From the NCBI RefSeq assembly GCF_900107645.1, contig NZ_FNQN01000003.1, positions 124,001-188,000 of the forward strand: DNA of 64,000 bases, read 5' to 3'. This DNA comes from Desulfuromusa kysingii. Its GTDB lineage: Bacteria > Desulfobacterota > Desulfuromonadia > Desulfuromonadales > Geopsychrobacteraceae. Each line of letters begins with the position of its first letter. Within the stretch, counting starts at the first letter, position 1. The position numbers were made by a program, and so were the translations under genes. The notes beneath the pieces were generated by a model. It searched no databases, had not been told where the DNA came from, and saw only the letters and a list, made by a program, of their open reading frames with translations. Shown piece after piece: positions 46,948 to 55,972 of this stretch.

Positions 46948-47991
46948 ATGCGAGTTCTGCATATAGCTTATCAACAGTTAAGAAGGTATGGGAAAACACG
47001 TGTCAGTTGGGCACAAAAACTGACCCATGGATTGATTAAAAACGATCATTTTGTACAAGGCTTCAGTGATCGTGATGTCGCCGCATTTGAAGCCCCGTTT
47101 GGATGGCGTGATCTCGGTAAAGGGAAGGCAAACAAGCGTTTACTGGAAACTGTTGAGGCTTTTGATCCAGATTTGGTGATTGCCGGGCATTGCGATATTA
47201 TCAGCAATGCGACCTTGGAACAAATCCGCAAGATTCGCCCTGGCGTTATTCTCGCCCATTGCAACAATGATCCCTTATTTGTGCCGGATAATGTAGAAAA
47301 AATAAAGCATCGGGCACAGGTTGTAGATGCCATATTTGTATCCACTGGTCGCAGAGAGTTATCTATTTTTGAAGATGGTCGGGCACGCATCTATCATATG
47401 CCGAACCCAGTAGACCCCGCTGTAGAAAATCTGGATAACTCTGTCAAAAAAGAGCTGGAGATTGATCTTCTTTTTTGTAGTAATAGCGATGACTTTACTA
47501 AACGTTTACAATTGGTTAAGTCTTTAAAAGATAGTTTACGTGAGGAACTGGATTTTAAAACCTTTGGTAGTTTTGGGGAGCCGCCTATTTGGGGCCGTGA
47601 TTATGATCGGGCCCTGAGTGAAACAAAAATGGGTTTGAACCTGAATCGCCAGGAGGGTCATTACTGGTATTCTTCGGCCCGGATGGCTCAATTGGCGGGA
47701 AATGGCATCCTTCAGTTTACGCACAGCTCTCCACGTTTTGACACTCTGCTCCCACCCGAATCTGTTGTTTATTTTGACGATGTCGATGATCTTCGCGATC
47801 AGGTCCGTGACTTTCATTCTGACGATGCAAAACGCCAGGCATGGGCTGCTCGCGCACGTCAATTTTTTCATGCAGAGATGAATAATCAGCTATATGCTCA
47901 GTATATTGTCGAATCTTCTTTGCTGAAGACTTACTCTCACCCGTATGTTTGGGCGCAGGAAACCAATCTTGATGGTAGCTTGAAGTTATGA
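46948..47991 (+). CDS. CgeB-like glycosyltransferase
   Basis: A 347-residue protein with a GT-B layout of the CgeB/DUF3880 group. RVLHIAYQQLRRYGKTRVSW opens it. HCNNDPLFVPDN and FVSTGRRELSIFEDGRARIY mark the middle, and KMGLNLNRQEGHYWYSSAR and RMAQLAGNGILQFTHSSPRF form the typical late block. The family is thought to transfer sugars to cell-surface polymers. It overlaps the YrbL-like kinase gene by four bases. Confidence 0.8.
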   Translation: MRVLHIAYQQLRRYGKTRVSWAQKLTHGLIKNDHFVQGFSDRDVAAFEAPFGWRDLGKGKANKRLLETVEAFDPDLVIAGHCDIISNATLEQIRKIRPGVILAHCNNDPLFVPDNVEKIKHRAQVVDAIFVSTGRRELSIFEDGRARIYHMPNPVDPAVENLDNSVKKELEIDLLFCSNSDDFTKRLQLVKSLKDSLREELDFKTFGSFGEPPIWGRDYDRALSETKMGLNLNRQEGHYWYSSARMAQLAGNGILQFTHSSPRFDTLLPPESVVYFDDVDDLRDQVRDFHSDDAKRQAWAARARQFFHAEMNNQLYAQYIVESSLLKTYSHPYVWAQETNLDGSLKL

Positions 47992-48695
47992 TTCTGCTGA
48001 AATCAATTGCGCCATTTGCTCAAGGGGGAAACAGGCTTTGCTTTGTCCACCCTCAGAATAAAGATCTTTGTATCAAGGTGCGTAGGCCCGATTTCTCATT
48101 GGCAGATCTCCGCAGAAAGAAAGGCTTTCCTCGAAACCTTAAACCATTATCTGCCTTCGATGACAATCTTGAAGAATACAAAGTTGTACATGCGTTGGAA
48201 AAGAACTGTGGTCCTTCAATTTATAAGCATATCTATCGCTGTCATGAATTTGTTGATACCGATTTAGGACTTGGATTAGTTACTGAGTTAATTCGTGACG
48301 GAGATGGCCGGGTGTCTGTTTCGTTGAAACAGTATCTATGGGAACAGGGATATCCTTCTGTTTGCCAACAAGCTGTTGAGACCCTGACCGATTTCTGGTT
48401 AGCTCAAGTTGTTCCGTCGCGTGAAATCTTGACCCATAATATTGTTGTGCAACGGGACAATAGTGGCAACATATCCCGACTGGTTGTAGTTGATGGTCTC
48501 GGATCTGCGACCCTAATTCCTTTTAAATGGATGCCCAGTATTTTACAAAAGAGAAAGATTAAAGCTAAGATATATCGATTGAACGGAAGAATAACAGATT
48601 TCTTAGCCAATTGTGAAAAGGGAAGGGCTCCAAGTCACGTCGGTATATTGATGCATCGTGATGAAAATGTGAAAAAAGACTTTATTGTTGAGTAG
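47988..48695 (+). CDS. YrbL/PhoP-regulated-type kinase-like protein
   Basis: A 235-residue protein with a small kinase-like fold. A glycine-poor first loop IAPFAQGGNRLCFVHPQNKD is followed by LCIKVRRPD with the candidate ATP-binding lysine near residue 30. GLVTELIRDGDGRVSVSL is the hinge, SREILTHNIVVQRDNSGN stands where the catalytic loop is expected, and LVVVDGLGSATLIPF gives a DFG-like aspartate. This is the YrbL-PhoP_reg pattern. Because it lies among LPS glycosyltransferases it may phosphorylate a core sugar, similar to WaaP/RfaY; this is inference. Confidence 0.7.
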   Translation: MILLKSIAPFAQGGNRLCFVHPQNKDLCIKVRRPDFSLADLRRKKGFPRNLKPLSAFDDNLEEYKVVHALEKNCGPSIYKHIYRCHEFVDTDLGLGLVTELIRDGDGRVSVSLKQYLWEQGYPSVCQQAVETLTDFWLAQVVPSREILTHNIVVQRDNSGNISRLVVVDGLGSATLIPFKWMPSILQKRKIKAKIYRLNGRITDFLANCEKGRAPSHVGILMHRDENVKKDFIVE

Positions 48696-48717
48696 TCTCA
48701 ACTCAAAAGATGCCACT

Positions 48718-49770
48718 ATGAAACTCATGCAAATCCTGTTATCTCAATCTGAGGCTGGTGCAGAGACTTATTTTGAAAAAGTCGCCTATGCCTTTAGCAA
48801 AGATGATTCAATTCAGCAACGTCTTGTCATAGAAGCTCAAGTCTCACGCGAAAAACGTTTAGAAAAAGCGGGTGTTGATTATCGAACTTTACCGATGGAT
48901 AAGTTTGGCAAGATTTTTCTCTATAATAACTTCTTGAAGCGTTATGTCTCTGATTTTGATCCGGATCTGATCGTTACCTGGGTAAATAGAGCTTCTCGCA
49001 AATGTCCCAAAAGTAGTGCTATAGTAGTCGGTCGTTTGGGAGGATATTACGATATCAACAATTATCGAAAATGTGATCATCTGATTGTTAACACTCCCGA
49101 TCTGGTGAGACATGTCGTTGCTAATGGATGGTCACAAGACCACGTCAGTATGATATCCAATTTTGGTGAACTTCCAGAATCACTAGATCTGCTGGAACCG
49201 ATTCCTTCAATTCCTGAAGGAAGTCGTGTTTTACTGACACTGGGACGATTACACGTTAAAAAAGGTCAGGACATCCTTATCAAGGCGTTGCCAAAGATTC
49301 CTAATACAACATTATTAATTGCAGGTGACGGTGAATTAAAAGACGAGTTAATCTCTCTTGCTCGGTCCGCAGGTGTGCTAGATCGGGTTTTTTTTCTTGG
49401 GTTACGTAAGGATATTCGCCACCTTTTTGATTTGGCAGATGTCTGTGTTTTCCCTTCCCGTTTTGAACCTTTGGGGAATGTTATTCTGGAAGCTTGGGCA
49501 ACAAAGACGCCTCTCGTCGCGGCCGCGAGTCAGGGTCCCTCATGGCTGGTAGAGCATGAAAAAGATGGATTATTATTTGAGATAGATAATGTTGAACAAT
49601 GTGCCAAACAGGTTAACAGGGTTCTGAATGACCGTTGTTTGGCAGCAAAGATAGTTGAACAGGGAGTTCAGAAGTTTGAAATGCGTTTTTCCATGAATGT
49701 CATTATCAATCAATATCGTCAACTATTTGATCAACTCATCAACGAAAAAGGGAAAGCAGGACTTAAATGA
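48718..49770 (+). CDS. Glycosyltransferase family 4 (tandem copy 1)
   Basis: About 350 residues. LSQSEAGAETYFEKVAYAF is the start motif, RLGGYYDINNYRKCDHLIVN the middle, LTLGRLHVKKGQDILIKALP the donor-domain entry, and FPSRFEPLGNVILEAWATKT the E-x7-E block. It is related to the next gene along its length, pointing to duplication. The ATG at 48718 is preferred over an in-frame TTG at 48685, though neither has a strong ribosome site. It overlaps the next gene by four bases. Confidence 0.88.
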   Translation: MKLMQILLSQSEAGAETYFEKVAYAFSKDDSIQQRLVIEAQVSREKRLEKAGVDYRTLPMDKFGKIFLYNNFLKRYVSDFDPDLIVTWVNRASRKCPKSSAIVVGRLGGYYDINNYRKCDHLIVNTPDLVRHVVANGWSQDHVSMISNFGELPESLDLLEPIPSIPEGSRVLLTLGRLHVKKGQDILIKALPKIPNTTLLIAGDGELKDELISLARSAGVLDRVFFLGLRKDIRHLFDLADVCVFPSRFEPLGNVILEAWATKTPLVAAASQGPSWLVEHEKDGLLFEIDNVEQCAKQVNRVLNDRCLAAKIVEQGVQKFEMRFSMNVIINQYRQLFDQLINEKGKAGLK

Positions 49771-50810
49771 CATCAGTGAATAACCAAGTTAAAGTTGCTC
49801 AAATTCTTGCGGGTGCTGAACAGGGAGGAGCCGAAAATTTTTTTGTCAGATTAGTTTCAGGATTGCAATCTTCAGGACAATATTCTCAGCATGCATTTGT
49901 GCGGAATCATCAGCATCGTATTGATTCTTTGAGAGAGAATGGGGTTTCTGCGCAGGGGTTTCGTTTTGGTAATTCGGTGCATTTTTGGGATCACCAACGT
50001 TTTTTGAAGGCATTGACCGACTGTGATCCAGAAATTGTTATGACATGGATGAATCGAGCAAGTAAGGCAACGCCAAAGGGTAAATATCACTTGGTCAGCC
50101 GTCTTGGTCATTATTATGATCTTAAGTATTATCGTCATGCCGACTATTGGGTTGGGATCTCAAAGGGAATCTGTGACCACTTGATTAAGGGGGGGATGCC
50201 TGCCTCAAAAGTTGTGCATATCCCTAATTTTGCTGATGAAACAGAAGTTTCACCTTTGCCGAGAGATAGTTTTGATACTCCGGTGGATCGCCCATTATTG
50301 CTGGCTGCAGGGAGGTTGCATGTTAATAAGGGCTTTGATGTGTTGCTTGAATCTATGGCTCAAATGCCGGACGTTATCCTGTGGTTGGCTGGCTCTGGTC
50401 CAGAGGAACAAAACCTGAAAAAACAGTGCCATGAGTTGGGCTTGGATGAACGGATTCGCTTTCTTGGTTGGCGAACAGATGTTACAGCCTTAATGCGAAC
50501 GGCCGATGTGTTTGTCTGCCCGTCACGTCATGAAGGTTTAGGGTCAATCGTTATGGAGTCCTGGTTTCATGGTTGCCCAATTATTGCAACTAATTCTCAA
50601 GGTCCTGGTGAGGTAATTGAAGACGGTGTGACTGGCTTACTGACCCCGGTAGATCAGGTAGAGGCACTAGTTACTGGCATAAATCGTCTGTTGAAAGATA
50701 GAAAAGGTAGGAATACGTTAATTGCAAACGGCAAAACACATTACCATCAGCATTATTGCAAAGAGGTTATTGTGGGAATGTATGAAAGTTTTTTTTCAGA
50801 AATTTTATAG
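49767..50810 (+). CDS. Glycosyltransferase family 4 (tandem copy 2)
   Basis: A 347-residue GT4 enzyme. AGAEQGGAENFFVRLVSGLQ, RLGHYYDLKYYRHADYWVGI, LLAAGRLHVNKGFDVLLESM and CPSRHEGLGSIVMESWFHGC align block by block with the upstream gene, so the two are diverged duplicates that likely act on consecutive sugars or similar acceptors. It ends the plus-strand run; two minus-strand genes follow. Confidence 0.88.
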   Translation: MTSVNNQVKVAQILAGAEQGGAENFFVRLVSGLQSSGQYSQHAFVRNHQHRIDSLRENGVSAQGFRFGNSVHFWDHQRFLKALTDCDPEIVMTWMNRASKATPKGKYHLVSRLGHYYDLKYYRHADYWVGISKGICDHLIKGGMPASKVVHIPNFADETEVSPLPRDSFDTPVDRPLLLAAGRLHVNKGFDVLLESMAQMPDVILWLAGSGPEEQNLKKQCHELGLDERIRFLGWRTDVTALMRTADVFVCPSRHEGLGSIVMESWFHGCPIIATNSQGPGEVIEDGVTGLLTPVDQVEALVTGINRLLKDRKGRNTLIANGKTHYHQHYCKEVIVGMYESFFSEIL

Positions 50811-50831
50811 ATAATTATGAATAGAAGGTTT

Positions 50832-51746
50832 TTATTCCAGTAAATCAGGAGTTACTCTATCTGTAAAAGTATAGTCTGAAAAAGCTTGATGAGCTATCAG
50901 CCTATCAGCAAATGAAATATTGAGATTTCTAAAGGTTTTTAAATAACCAACCGAATTCGCTAACTGAATTGCTTTTGTTTCATCGTTGATCTCTTCCAAT
51001 GCCTCTATCAATGTCGATGCCTCTCCTCTGCTGATCTGGATGAGATTTTTGTCGGAAAAGTTGAAAAGATCAAGCAGACTGATGAATTTCGAAGAATATC
51101 CCATCATCGTCACTTTTCGACCAGAGAGAAGGCCCCAATAGGAACCGTGGTAAGAGTTTGTAACTATATGGTCACAGTATTTTAACGAGTTGACAATATC
51201 TGTTTCAGTGCAGTTGTTAAAAAGAATTTCCCAACCTTTTGACATCGCGATTTGATTGCAAAAATCAATTGTCGCTGATGAGGTAACTTTAGGGTCGGCG
51301 TTTAAGAATAGAAGGGTTTTATGGGTTGATACTGGAGTCTCCAGCATTTGATGCAGACAGCTACAGCAAGGAACGAAATTTTTTTCAGATAGAACATATT
51401 TTTTGTCTCGTATTGCCCAGTCTAAATAAGGAAGGTCGTCAATAGACTTGGTTTGTTGGTTGAAATTGCGTAATGACTGACCTGCCCCCCATAGTACTGA
51501 TTTTTCGAATGAAATGTTGTTTCGTCGGATTTTGTCGATAGCGAGTCCAACAAAGACACCTCCTCCGATTATGTGCAGGTCTTTTATCGGATTGTGGAAT
51601 TTAAAATAATGCCGTGGTGAACAAAGATAGTCACCAATATTTCCCCGATCGGGATTGTGATGAATAAACGTTATACCATTTTCTACTGGATATAATGGTT
51701 TGCCTGTATTTTTAAAGGCATCTATTATTTTTTTAAGAAATTTCAT
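50832..51746 (-). CDS. Polysaccharide pyruvyl transferase-like protein
   Basis: A 304-residue protein with the polysaccharide pyruvyl transferase pattern: HHNPDRGNIGDYLCSPRHYF near the start, LHIIGGGVFVGLAIDKIRR, WGAGQSL, and DHIVTNSYHGSYWGLLSGRK, the conserved T-x-S-x-H-G block. It may add pyruvate ketals to a surface polysaccharide or, given divergence, transfer another group. It lies on the opposite strand to its neighbours in an AT-rich island. Confidence 0.78.
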   Translation of the reverse strand: MKFLKKIIDAFKNTGKPLYPVENGITFIHHNPDRGNIGDYLCSPRHYFKFHNPIKDLHIIGGGVFVGLAIDKIRRNNISFEKSVLWGAGQSLRNFNQQTKSIDDLPYLDWAIRDKKYVLSEKNFVPCCSCLHQMLETPVSTHKTLLFLNADPKVTSSATIDFCNQIAMSKGWEILFNNCTETDIVNSLKYCDHIVTNSYHGSYWGLLSGRKVTMMGYSSKFISLLDLFNFSDKNLIQISRGEASTLIEALEEINDETKAIQLANSVGYLKTFRNLNISFADRLIAHQAFSDYTFTDRVTPDLLE

Positions 51747-51800
51747 AAGCTACACACTTTTCATCGTTATTGTTTGTTTTGATAACGGAATGAATTTAGA

Positions 51801-52826
51801 TTATTTTTCTTGAACTTGTTTTCGCCATTGTTCTGTCCAGCAAAGAGTGAGTGGCTTATAACCTTTGCGAATCCATAAGGGGAAGTCAAACGATCCAATC
51901 TCATCGCTTGTCATTCTGACCAAGGTCCCTTTTTGATGGTGGTAAGTTGCCAATGGTTCTGTCAAACTATTATATCCTGTTTTTTTCGGTCTAATGCTGA
52001 TAGTTGGAATTCTACAGTTTACAGCTTCTGATACCATGGAAGCACTGTCTTCAGTGACAAAAACGACTTCAGAAGAGGATAGGCAATCCAGAATTGATTT
52101 GCGTTGTTGATCTCCCCAACAGATTAATTCATATAGTTCTGGAGATAAATTAGGAAAGACCTTTTTGAATATCATCTCAGCTTTCTTACCTGTTCTTGGA
52201 GATGTTGATATCAGCCATTTGATTTTATATTTTTTTGCGAGTTTTTGCATATCAGTTGCGAGGGTAAGCCATGTTTTCTCGTCATATTCAAAGCCTTTAG
52301 CATTCCCTCCTAAAAGCATTCCCCAGATTTTTGACGATTCTTTGATGTTGATTTTATGCAGCTCATAATCTTTAAATGTTGAAAATGTTGGAAGTGTTTC
52401 GAGGGTAATATTGTTTGGTTGTACGGGGGTAGAGGGTGTTGAAACAAGGCACGTGAATTTATCGGCCGGGAATCGTCGAGGTCTACCGATAAAGCACACT
52501 GATGCCTTGCTGCCAGCGGCTAGCAACTGTGCTGGGACCTCGTAGGGTGCTGTTTTTGCAAGTATGACATCTGAATCTGAGATCTCAGGCCCCAGGTTTT
52601 TAAGGGCAAGGGTATTTAAGAACTGAGCGATAATTTTTTTTGATCCAATATAGCTACGTAAAAATATGATGACTTTATACAAGGGGAAGAATATTTTTTT
52701 ACGGGATCTCAATTCTACATTAACAGCGTGAGGTTCGTAGTCACTGAATGCATATTTGGCGATACTGAGTAGCTGTTGGTTGCTTCCATGATATTTTGAT
52801 TGTAAAACAATAATTTTTTTTTTCAA
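51801..52826 (-). CDS. ELM1-family protein with an A10 tract at its start
   Basis: A 341-residue relative of the ELM1-like protein at 44.8 kb: LISTSPRTGKKAEMIFKKVF and VVFVTEDSASMVSEAVNCRI match the same blocks, and SDVILAKTAPYEVPAQLLAA replaces the SAGSGTYYA region. The start is TTG, with GGAG about ten bases upstream, and codons 2-5 contain ten consecutive A, a slippage-prone tract. It is 30 bases from the divergent O-antigen ligase gene. The role is probably in surface polysaccharide synthesis but is not established. Confidence 0.72.
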   Translation of the reverse strand: MKKKIIVLQSKYHGSNQQLLSIAKYAFSDYEPHAVNVELRSRKKIFFPLYKVIIFLRSYIGSKKIIAQFLNTLALKNLGPEISDSDVILAKTAPYEVPAQLLAAGSKASVCFIGRPRRFPADKFTCLVSTPSTPVQPNNITLETLPTFSTFKDYELHKINIKESSKIWGMLLGGNAKGFEYDEKTWLTLATDMQKLAKKYKIKWLISTSPRTGKKAEMIFKKVFPNLSPELYELICWGDQQRKSILDCLSSSEVVFVTEDSASMVSEAVNCRIPTISIRPKKTGYNSLTEPLATYHHQKGTLVRMTSDEIGSFDFPLWIRKGYKPLTLCWTEQWRKQVQEK

Positions 52827-52856
52827 TTCAGTTTGGCTCCGTTTTTATGATTTATT

Positions 52857-54185
52857 ATGTTTTCAATAATGATTTCAAGTTTGAAGTTTAATCCTACGAA
52901 GGGTAACCTTGAAAAATTAATAAGGGATATTGTTTTGATAATAAAATTTAAAAAGAAAAAAAAGGAAGTGTTTTCTTTTTTTTTGTTTTCGCTGTTGTTG
53001 TTTTGGTTTTTAACGTTCCCGACTCAGGGGGCTTTGTATCAGATAACAATATATTCTATTCCCTTGTTGTGCATACTTAATTCTGAATGCCGTACGGTCT
53101 TTAAAAAACTGCTATCTGATAATAAGTGGTTGCTTATCGTATTAACCGTGCCTGTTTTATTGGCTTATGTAAACCATTCATTTTCACACGTAACAGCTGC
53201 TTATCTTTTTGAAGCTAGTGAGACGGTTCTTCGTTATTATGTCAGGTTTATTCTTTTGGGTCTATGTGGCGCTGTAATTGTGGACTACCTTGGTCTTAAC
53301 CCCTTGATGCTCCTGGGTGGGGTGTTGATTTCAGTAAGTATACATTGTGGTTACGCCATTTTTACTTCTTTTTCTGAGATTGTGACTTTTTTATTTTCTC
53401 TGAAGGGTGTGCCACGTATGAGTGGTTTGATCGGCAGTCCAAATGAATTTGGATTATTGATGGTTATCGGTGTGCTGATTTCACTGGGGCTCATATCTAA
53501 AAAACAAAACCTATACATTAATCTTCTGTTAGTCCTCGTTTTTCTTTGTTGTCTTTTAACTACTATTTTGTCACAAAGCAGAGGCGCGTGGTTCGCCCTT
53601 TTCGTTGGTTTTGTTTTGTTTTTGTTACCGGATAAGCATAATGTCTATAGACCTTACCAGCGGTTGTTTTTTGTTATTGTTACCATATTAATATGTGTAT
53701 GTTCTTTTTATCAGGTGGATTTGCTATCGAAGCGTATGTCTCGCTTTACTTCAGACCCTGCAAGATTGCTTATTTGGGACCATTTTTTCTCTGTATGGTT
53801 AAATCATTTTTGGGTCGGGGTATACAGTTTGGACGGTTATTTTCTCCGTACTGTCCATGGTCGTGTTTTTCATAATCCCCATAGTGTCTTTCTTGATGCC
53901 GCCGTTCGAGCTGGGATTCTTGGTCTTATCTCTTTGGGTAGTTTTTTTGTTTGTGGTTTTAAGAAGTTTTGGGCTTCTACATGTCGGATAAATATTTTGC
54001 CCTTTATAGGTTCTGTTTTTGCTGGTGGTATGTTCAGTTGGTCTATTTATGGAAAAACTTTTTATCAGTCTGTTATGGCAGTCGTTTTGATGCTTTTTTT
54101 GATCAGGAAATCAAAAAGTGCTGTGGACGAAAATATTCCTATAGTGAACTTAACTGAGTTCTTCTGTCCCCGCCACGTTAAATAG
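52857..54185 (+). CDS. O-antigen ligase / polymerase (Wzy/WaaL family)
   Basis: A 442-residue membrane protein with about ten to twelve hydrophobic helices. The Wzy_C-type block is visible: SGLIGSPNEFGLLMVIGVLI, then a long SQSRGAWFALFVGFVLFLLP helix with the conserved SRGAW, and the periplasmic loop VHGRVFHNPHSVFLDAAVRAG with the conserved histidine. Such proteins ligate O-antigen to lipid A-core or polymerise repeat units. No ribosome site is clear; the gene is AT-rich and has A8 (52956-52963) and T9 (52976-52984) tracts near its 5' end. Ligase is favoured over polymerase, but both are possible. Confidence 0.82.
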   Translation: MFSIMISSLKFNPTKGNLEKLIRDIVLIIKFKKKKKEVFSFFLFSLLLFWFLTFPTQGALYQITIYSIPLLCILNSECRTVFKKLLSDNKWLLIVLTVPVLLAYVNHSFSHVTAAYLFEASETVLRYYVRFILLGLCGAVIVDYLGLNPLMLLGGVLISVSIHCGYAIFTSFSEIVTFLFSLKGVPRMSGLIGSPNEFGLLMVIGVLISLGLISKKQNLYINLLLVLVFLCCLLTTILSQSRGAWFALFVGFVLFLLPDKHNVYRPYQRLFFVIVTILICVCSFYQVDLLSKRMSRFTSDPARLLIWDHFFSVWLNHFWVGVYSLDGYFLRTVHGRVFHNPHSVFLDAAVRAGILGLISLGSFFVCGFKKFWASTCRINILPFIGSVFAGGMFSWSIYGKTFYQSVMAVVLMLFLIRKSKSAVDENIPIVNLTEFFCPRHVK

Positions 54186-54479
54186 CTAAAAATAGATTTT
54201 CTAATCTGGGAAAAGGAAAATTTTGTCCATTAGCCTGCTGATGCTTTTTTGGGATAAAGTCAGAGTGTGTGTCCTTCCAAAGAGACTGGCTTGCAAATAT
54301 ACGGCTGAATTATTTTCGTTCTGTAAGTGAACGGGAGCAGTAGACTAGGAACAAAAATCTCTTTTCAATCTCTTTTCTCAGTGTTATATATACATCTAAA
54401 TACCGTACAACCTGTGGAGGGGCCATTCACAAATAACAATTTTGCCGACTCGATCTGAGTCAGAATGGAGAGGGACAGT

Positions 54480-54767
54480 ATGAATCAGTTTAAAAATATC
54501 CTTATCTTGTTTACACTTTTTATTTCACTCTGCTTTGTTTGCCAGCCTGCATTTTCCATGGAAAAAATAAATCTGAATACCGCGACGATTGAGCAACTCA
54601 TGGAGCTAAAAGGGGTAGGCGAGAAAACGGCGCAGAAAATTATCGAGTATCGCAATAACAAAAAATTCAATACAGTTGATGAAGTCGTTAACGTCAACGG
54701 TGTTGGTGAAAAGACTTTAGAGAAAATACGTGAGCAATTGACGGTGGAAACGCAGAAAAAGAAATAG
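54480..54767 (+). CDS. Exported ComEA-like helix-hairpin-helix protein
   Basis: A 95-residue protein. A signal peptide (about 1-24, ending PAFSM) precedes a double helix-hairpin-helix unit: INLNTATIEQLMELKGVGEK and VNVNGVGEKTLEKIREQL. This is the DNA-binding part of ComEA, which holds incoming DNA during transformation. The ATG at 54480 is preferred over an ORF start at 54465 because GGAGAGGGA lies before it. It stands alone between polysaccharide genes and is followed by a strong terminator, so no competence operon is seen. Confidence 0.85.
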   Translation: MNQFKNILILFTLFISLCFVCQPAFSMEKINLNTATIEQLMELKGVGEKTAQKIIEYRNNKKFNTVDEVVNVNGVGEKTLEKIREQLTVETQKKK

Positions 54768-54798
54768 ATAGTTTTACCGGGCCGCTTTTACAGGTATG

Positions 54799-54837
54799 AT
54801 GGCAGGAGAAGTTAAACTTCTCCTGCCATTTTTTTGT
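54799..54837 (+). terminator. Rho-independent terminator after the ComEA-like gene
   Basis: A long stem: GGCAGGAGAAGT (54801-54812) pairs with ACTTCTCCTGCC (54816-54827) around a TAA loop, with an outer AT pair and a run of T from 54829. It isolates the ComEA-like gene from the epimerase gene. Confidence 0.92.
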
Positions 54838-54872
54838 GGGATGAAGAATATACAGAGAGAATAGGTGTTATT

Positions 54873-55880
54873 ATGAAAATTCTAGTAACGGGTGCTGCAG
54901 GATTTATTGGTTCACAACTGTCACAGTATCTTCTTGCTCGTGGCGATGAAATTGTTGGTCTGGATAATCTCAATGATTACTATGACGTTAATCTGAAAAA
55001 GGCCCGCTTGCAGAGGTTGCAAAGTCAGGTCGGTTTTCGTTTTGTCAAGATGGACTTGGCCGATCGTGAAGGGATAGCGGATTTGTTCCAGCGCGAACAA
55101 TTTGAAAAGGTTGTTAATCTTGCTGCACAGGCGGGTGTTCGTTATTCGCTGATCAACCCCTATGCCTATATCGATAGTAATATCCAGGGATTTGTCAATG
55201 TCTTGGAAGGCTGTCGACATAACAAGGTTCAGCATCTCGTCTATGCGTCGTCTTCCTCGGTCTATGGCGCCAATACCTCCATGCCTTTTTCAGTGCATGA
55301 TAACGTTGATCACCCTGTCTCACTTTATGCCGCCAGTAAAAAATCGAATGAATTGATGGCCCATACTTATAGTCATCTTTATCAGTTGCCAACAACCGGA
55401 TTACGCTTCTTTACCGTCTACGGCCCTTGGGGACGACCCGATATGGCGATGTTCCTGTTTGCCAAAGCTATTTTGGCAGGAGAACCTATCGATGTTTTTA
55501 ACTACGGTAAAATGAAGCGGGATTTTACCTATATCGATGATATTGTTGAAGGTGTCGTGCGGACTTTCGATCATCCAGCCATGTCTAACTCTGATTGGAC
55601 GGGTGATCACCCAGATCCCGGCACCAGCGCTGCACCTTACAGGCTCTATAATATCGGTAATAATAATCCAGTAGAACTGATGTATCTTATAGAAGTTATG
55701 GAAAAGGCGCTTGGTAAAGTTGCAGAAAAGAGGATGCTGCCGATTCAACCGGGCGATGTCCCCGCTACTTACGCTGATGTCGATGCTTTGGTCGAAGATG
55801 TCGGGTTTAAACCTGAAACATCCATTGAATCTGGTGTTGAAAAGTTTATCGATTGGTATCGCGGGTTTTATTCGGTATAA
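54873..55880 (+). CDS. UDP-glucuronate 4-epimerase-type NAD-dependent epimerase
   Basis: About 335 residues, an extended SDR. The Rossmann motif is VTGAAGFIGSQLSQYLL, YYDVNLKKARLQRL is typical of the CapI/UDP-glucuronate epimerase group, SSSSVYG and SLYAASKKSNELMAHTYSH give the catalytic Y-x3-K, and RFFTVYGPWGRPDMAMFLF follows. It likely makes UDP-galacturonate for surface polysaccharide. The start is ATG 54873, not the frame opening inside the terminator. Confidence 0.9.
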   Translation: MKILVTGAAGFIGSQLSQYLLARGDEIVGLDNLNDYYDVNLKKARLQRLQSQVGFRFVKMDLADREGIADLFQREQFEKVVNLAAQAGVRYSLINPYAYIDSNIQGFVNVLEGCRHNKVQHLVYASSSSVYGANTSMPFSVHDNVDHPVSLYAASKKSNELMAHTYSHLYQLPTTGLRFFTVYGPWGRPDMAMFLFAKAILAGEPIDVFNYGKMKRDFTYIDDIVEGVVRTFDHPAMSNSDWTGDHPDPGTSAAPYRLYNIGNNNPVELMYLIEVMEKALGKVAEKRMLPIQPGDVPATYADVDALVEDVGFKPETSIESGVEKFIDWYRGFYSV

Positions 55881-55972
55881 GTCTGTTCAGAAAATGGTCA
55901 GATAGCCATGTTAGGCTGACTCTTTTGTGCGTTTTCTGATCTTTTGTGGATAATGTTTATCTGGAGCTTAAT

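Noticed and set aside
54186-54479. Possible c-di-GMP riboswitch or other structured leader before the ComEA-like gene
   Set aside because: The GEMM core sequences could not be found by eye, and no convincing conserved fold was seen.
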